Shown: piece after piece, positions 31,580 through 32,504 of the stretch | Numbering within the stretch: position 1 is the first letter of the stretch | Layout of the letters: every line of letters starts with the position of its first letter | Source: Streptomyces aurantiacus JA 4570 | Lineage (GTDB): Bacteria > Actinomycetota > Actinomycetes > Streptomycetales > Streptomycetaceae | NCBI RefSeq assembly: GCF_000414115.1 | Contig: NZ_AOPZ01000280.1 | Span: forward strand, 1-32,504 | Direction: 5' to 3' | Length of the DNA stretch: 32,504 bases | Position numbers and translations under genes: made by a program | The notes under the pieces: generated by a model | Seen by the model: only the letters and a program-made list of their open reading frames with translations | What the model was told of the DNA's origin: nothing | Databases searched by the model: none

Positions 31580-32504
31580 TCAGACGTCGCGCTTCTCCAG
31601 CAGGGCGAAGGCGCCGACGACGGCGGCGGCCGTGACGACGATGAGCAGCACCAGCTGCGACGTGCCGCTGCTGCTGTCGGGGCCGTCGATCTGGAAGACC
31701 GCGGCGAGCGAGTTGATCGCGTTGTAGTCGGCCATCTTCTCGCCGAGCTTCTGGGTGCTCTCCCAGATGCCCAGGAACCCCGGCAGGATCGCCGGGACGA
31801 GGACCACGCCGAGCATCGTGGTGATGGCGCCGGCGGAGTGGCGCAGCATGGAGCCGACGGCGAGCGCGAGCACGCCGAGCAGCGAGACGTACAGGCCGCC
31901 CTTCAGGACCGTGCCGCCCCAGCCGATGTCGCCCGCCTCCGGGCCGCTGTGCGCGCCCGACGCCATCAGGCCGACGAGCAGGATCGAGCCCGCGGACGCG
32001 ATGAAGGCGACCACGAAGAAGATCAGGGCCTTCGCCGCCAGGACGCGGTGGCGCTGCGGCGATGCGGTGAAGGTGGTGCGGATCATGCCGGTGCCGTACT
32101 CGGACGACGTCACCAGGACGCCGAGCGTGATCAGGCAGATCTGGCCGAGCATCAGGCCGAAGAACGCCGGGACGGTGAACGGCACGTCACGGTAGTCGTC
32201 GGCCTGGGTGTTCGCGACCGCGAGCAGGCCGATGCCGATGACCAGGACCAGGAAGATGCTCAGCGTCCACACCGTGGAGCGGACCGACTTGATCTTCGTC
32301 CACTCGGAGGCGAGGGCGTGGCCGAGGTTGGTCTTCTTGACCGGGATCGGCGAGGTGTAGGCGCTGTTCATCGCCTGCTGCCAGGCCGACGGCGGGGCCG
32401 GGGCGGCGGGCGCGGGCGGCGGGGCGGGCACCATGGCAGGCGGGCCCTGCGGGGCGGTCATGGCGCCCGCGTAGGCCTGCTGCGGCTGCGGGGCCGCCTG
32501 CGGG
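31580..32504 (-). CDS. ABC-2 type transporter permease (5' end outside the window)
   Basis: At least 308 residues; the frame is open to the right edge. The visible N-terminus is Pro/Ala/Gln-rich and includes an in-frame ATG at 32461 without an SD, so the true start probably lies beyond 32504. The membrane part begins after SEWTKIKSVRSTVWTL, a conserved entry of this permease group, and has six helices with SSEYGTGMIRTTFTASPQR between helices 2 and 3. The tail ends LLEKRDV. Such permeases pair with an ATPase, usually encoded just upstream, which would be outside the window. The substrate is unknown. Confidence 0.85.
   Translation of the reverse strand, partial: PQAAPQPQQAYAGAMTAPQGPPAMVPAPPPAPAAPAPPSAWQQAMNSAYTSPIPVKKTNLGHALASEWTKIKSVRSTVWTLSIFLVLVIGIGLLAVANTQADDYRDVPFTVPAFFGLMLGQICLITLGVLVTSSEYGTGMIRTTFTASPQRHRVLAAKALIFFVVAFIASAGSILLVGLMASGAHSGPEAGDIGWGGTVLKGGLYVSLLGVLALAVGSMLRHSAGAITTMLGVVLVPAILPGFLGIWESTQKLGEKMADYNAINSLAAVFQIDGPDSSSGTSQLVLLIVVTAAAVVGAFALLEKRDV

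Overview
The window is high-GC actinobacterial chromosome. Codon third positions are almost all G or C, GTG and TTG starts are common, and Shine-Dalgarno (SD) sites are GGAGG-like. Gene content and order match a Streptomyces core-chromosome segment (from memory, roughly S. coelicolor SCO5364 to about SCO5393). Species cannot be fixed from this window alone.

Layout. (1) 1-2874: glyA (serine hydroxymethyltransferase) and a WecA/TagO-type polyprenyl-phosphate sugar-1-phosphate transferase. (2) 3004-11042: the complete F1Fo ATP synthase operon atpIBEFHAGDC, with a Rex-type operator 124 bp upstream of atpI and a 20-bp hairpin terminator after atpC. Four of its gene junctions hold strong inverted repeats (atpI-B, B-E, H-A and D-C); F-A-G-D otherwise show overlaps or short gaps. 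(3) 11132-16125: a DUF2550 membrane protein, then a two-component system (kinase and LuxR-type regulator, minus strand) divergent from an MMPL/RND exporter. (4) 16209-20213: a secreted GH18 chitinase (CBM2-FnIII-GH18) with the 12-bp direct-repeat chitinase promoter, next to a second sensor kinase/response regulator pair, probably chiS/chiR. (5) 20384-23892: a small membrane protein, a PduO-type cobalamin adenosyltransferase, and a DrrAB-like ABC exporter divergent from a TetR regulator. (6) 24063-29688: 3-hydroxybutyryl-CoA dehydrogenase, a STAS anti-sigma-factor antagonist, a large membrane-anchored STAND-type ATPase with a Pro/Thr-rich outer tail (frameshifted near its end), the mismatch endonuclease nucS, and an SCO5389-family protein. 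(7) 29884-32504: a luciferase-like (LLM) flavin oxidoreductase, a small Cys/His-rich protein, and an ABC-2 permease that runs off the right edge.

How it works together. Energy metabolism dominates the left third: Rex would tie ATP synthase expression to NADH/NAD+. The chitinase block looks self-contained (sensor, regulator, enzyme, and promoter repeats resembling DasR sites). The right part is conserved Streptomyces housekeeping and signalling genes rather than an obvious mobile island; no tRNA, rRNA, CRISPR, transposase or phage gene was seen. No gap without a gene exceeds about 290 bp.

Most notable: nested, mutually exclusive RNA structures in the atp operon at points where subunit copy number changes; the STAND-TM-stalk protein and its frameshift; short tandem repeats sharing one core after both LuxR-type regulator genes; and several genes whose -10 box lies 6-8 nt before the start codon, suggesting leaderless mRNAs.
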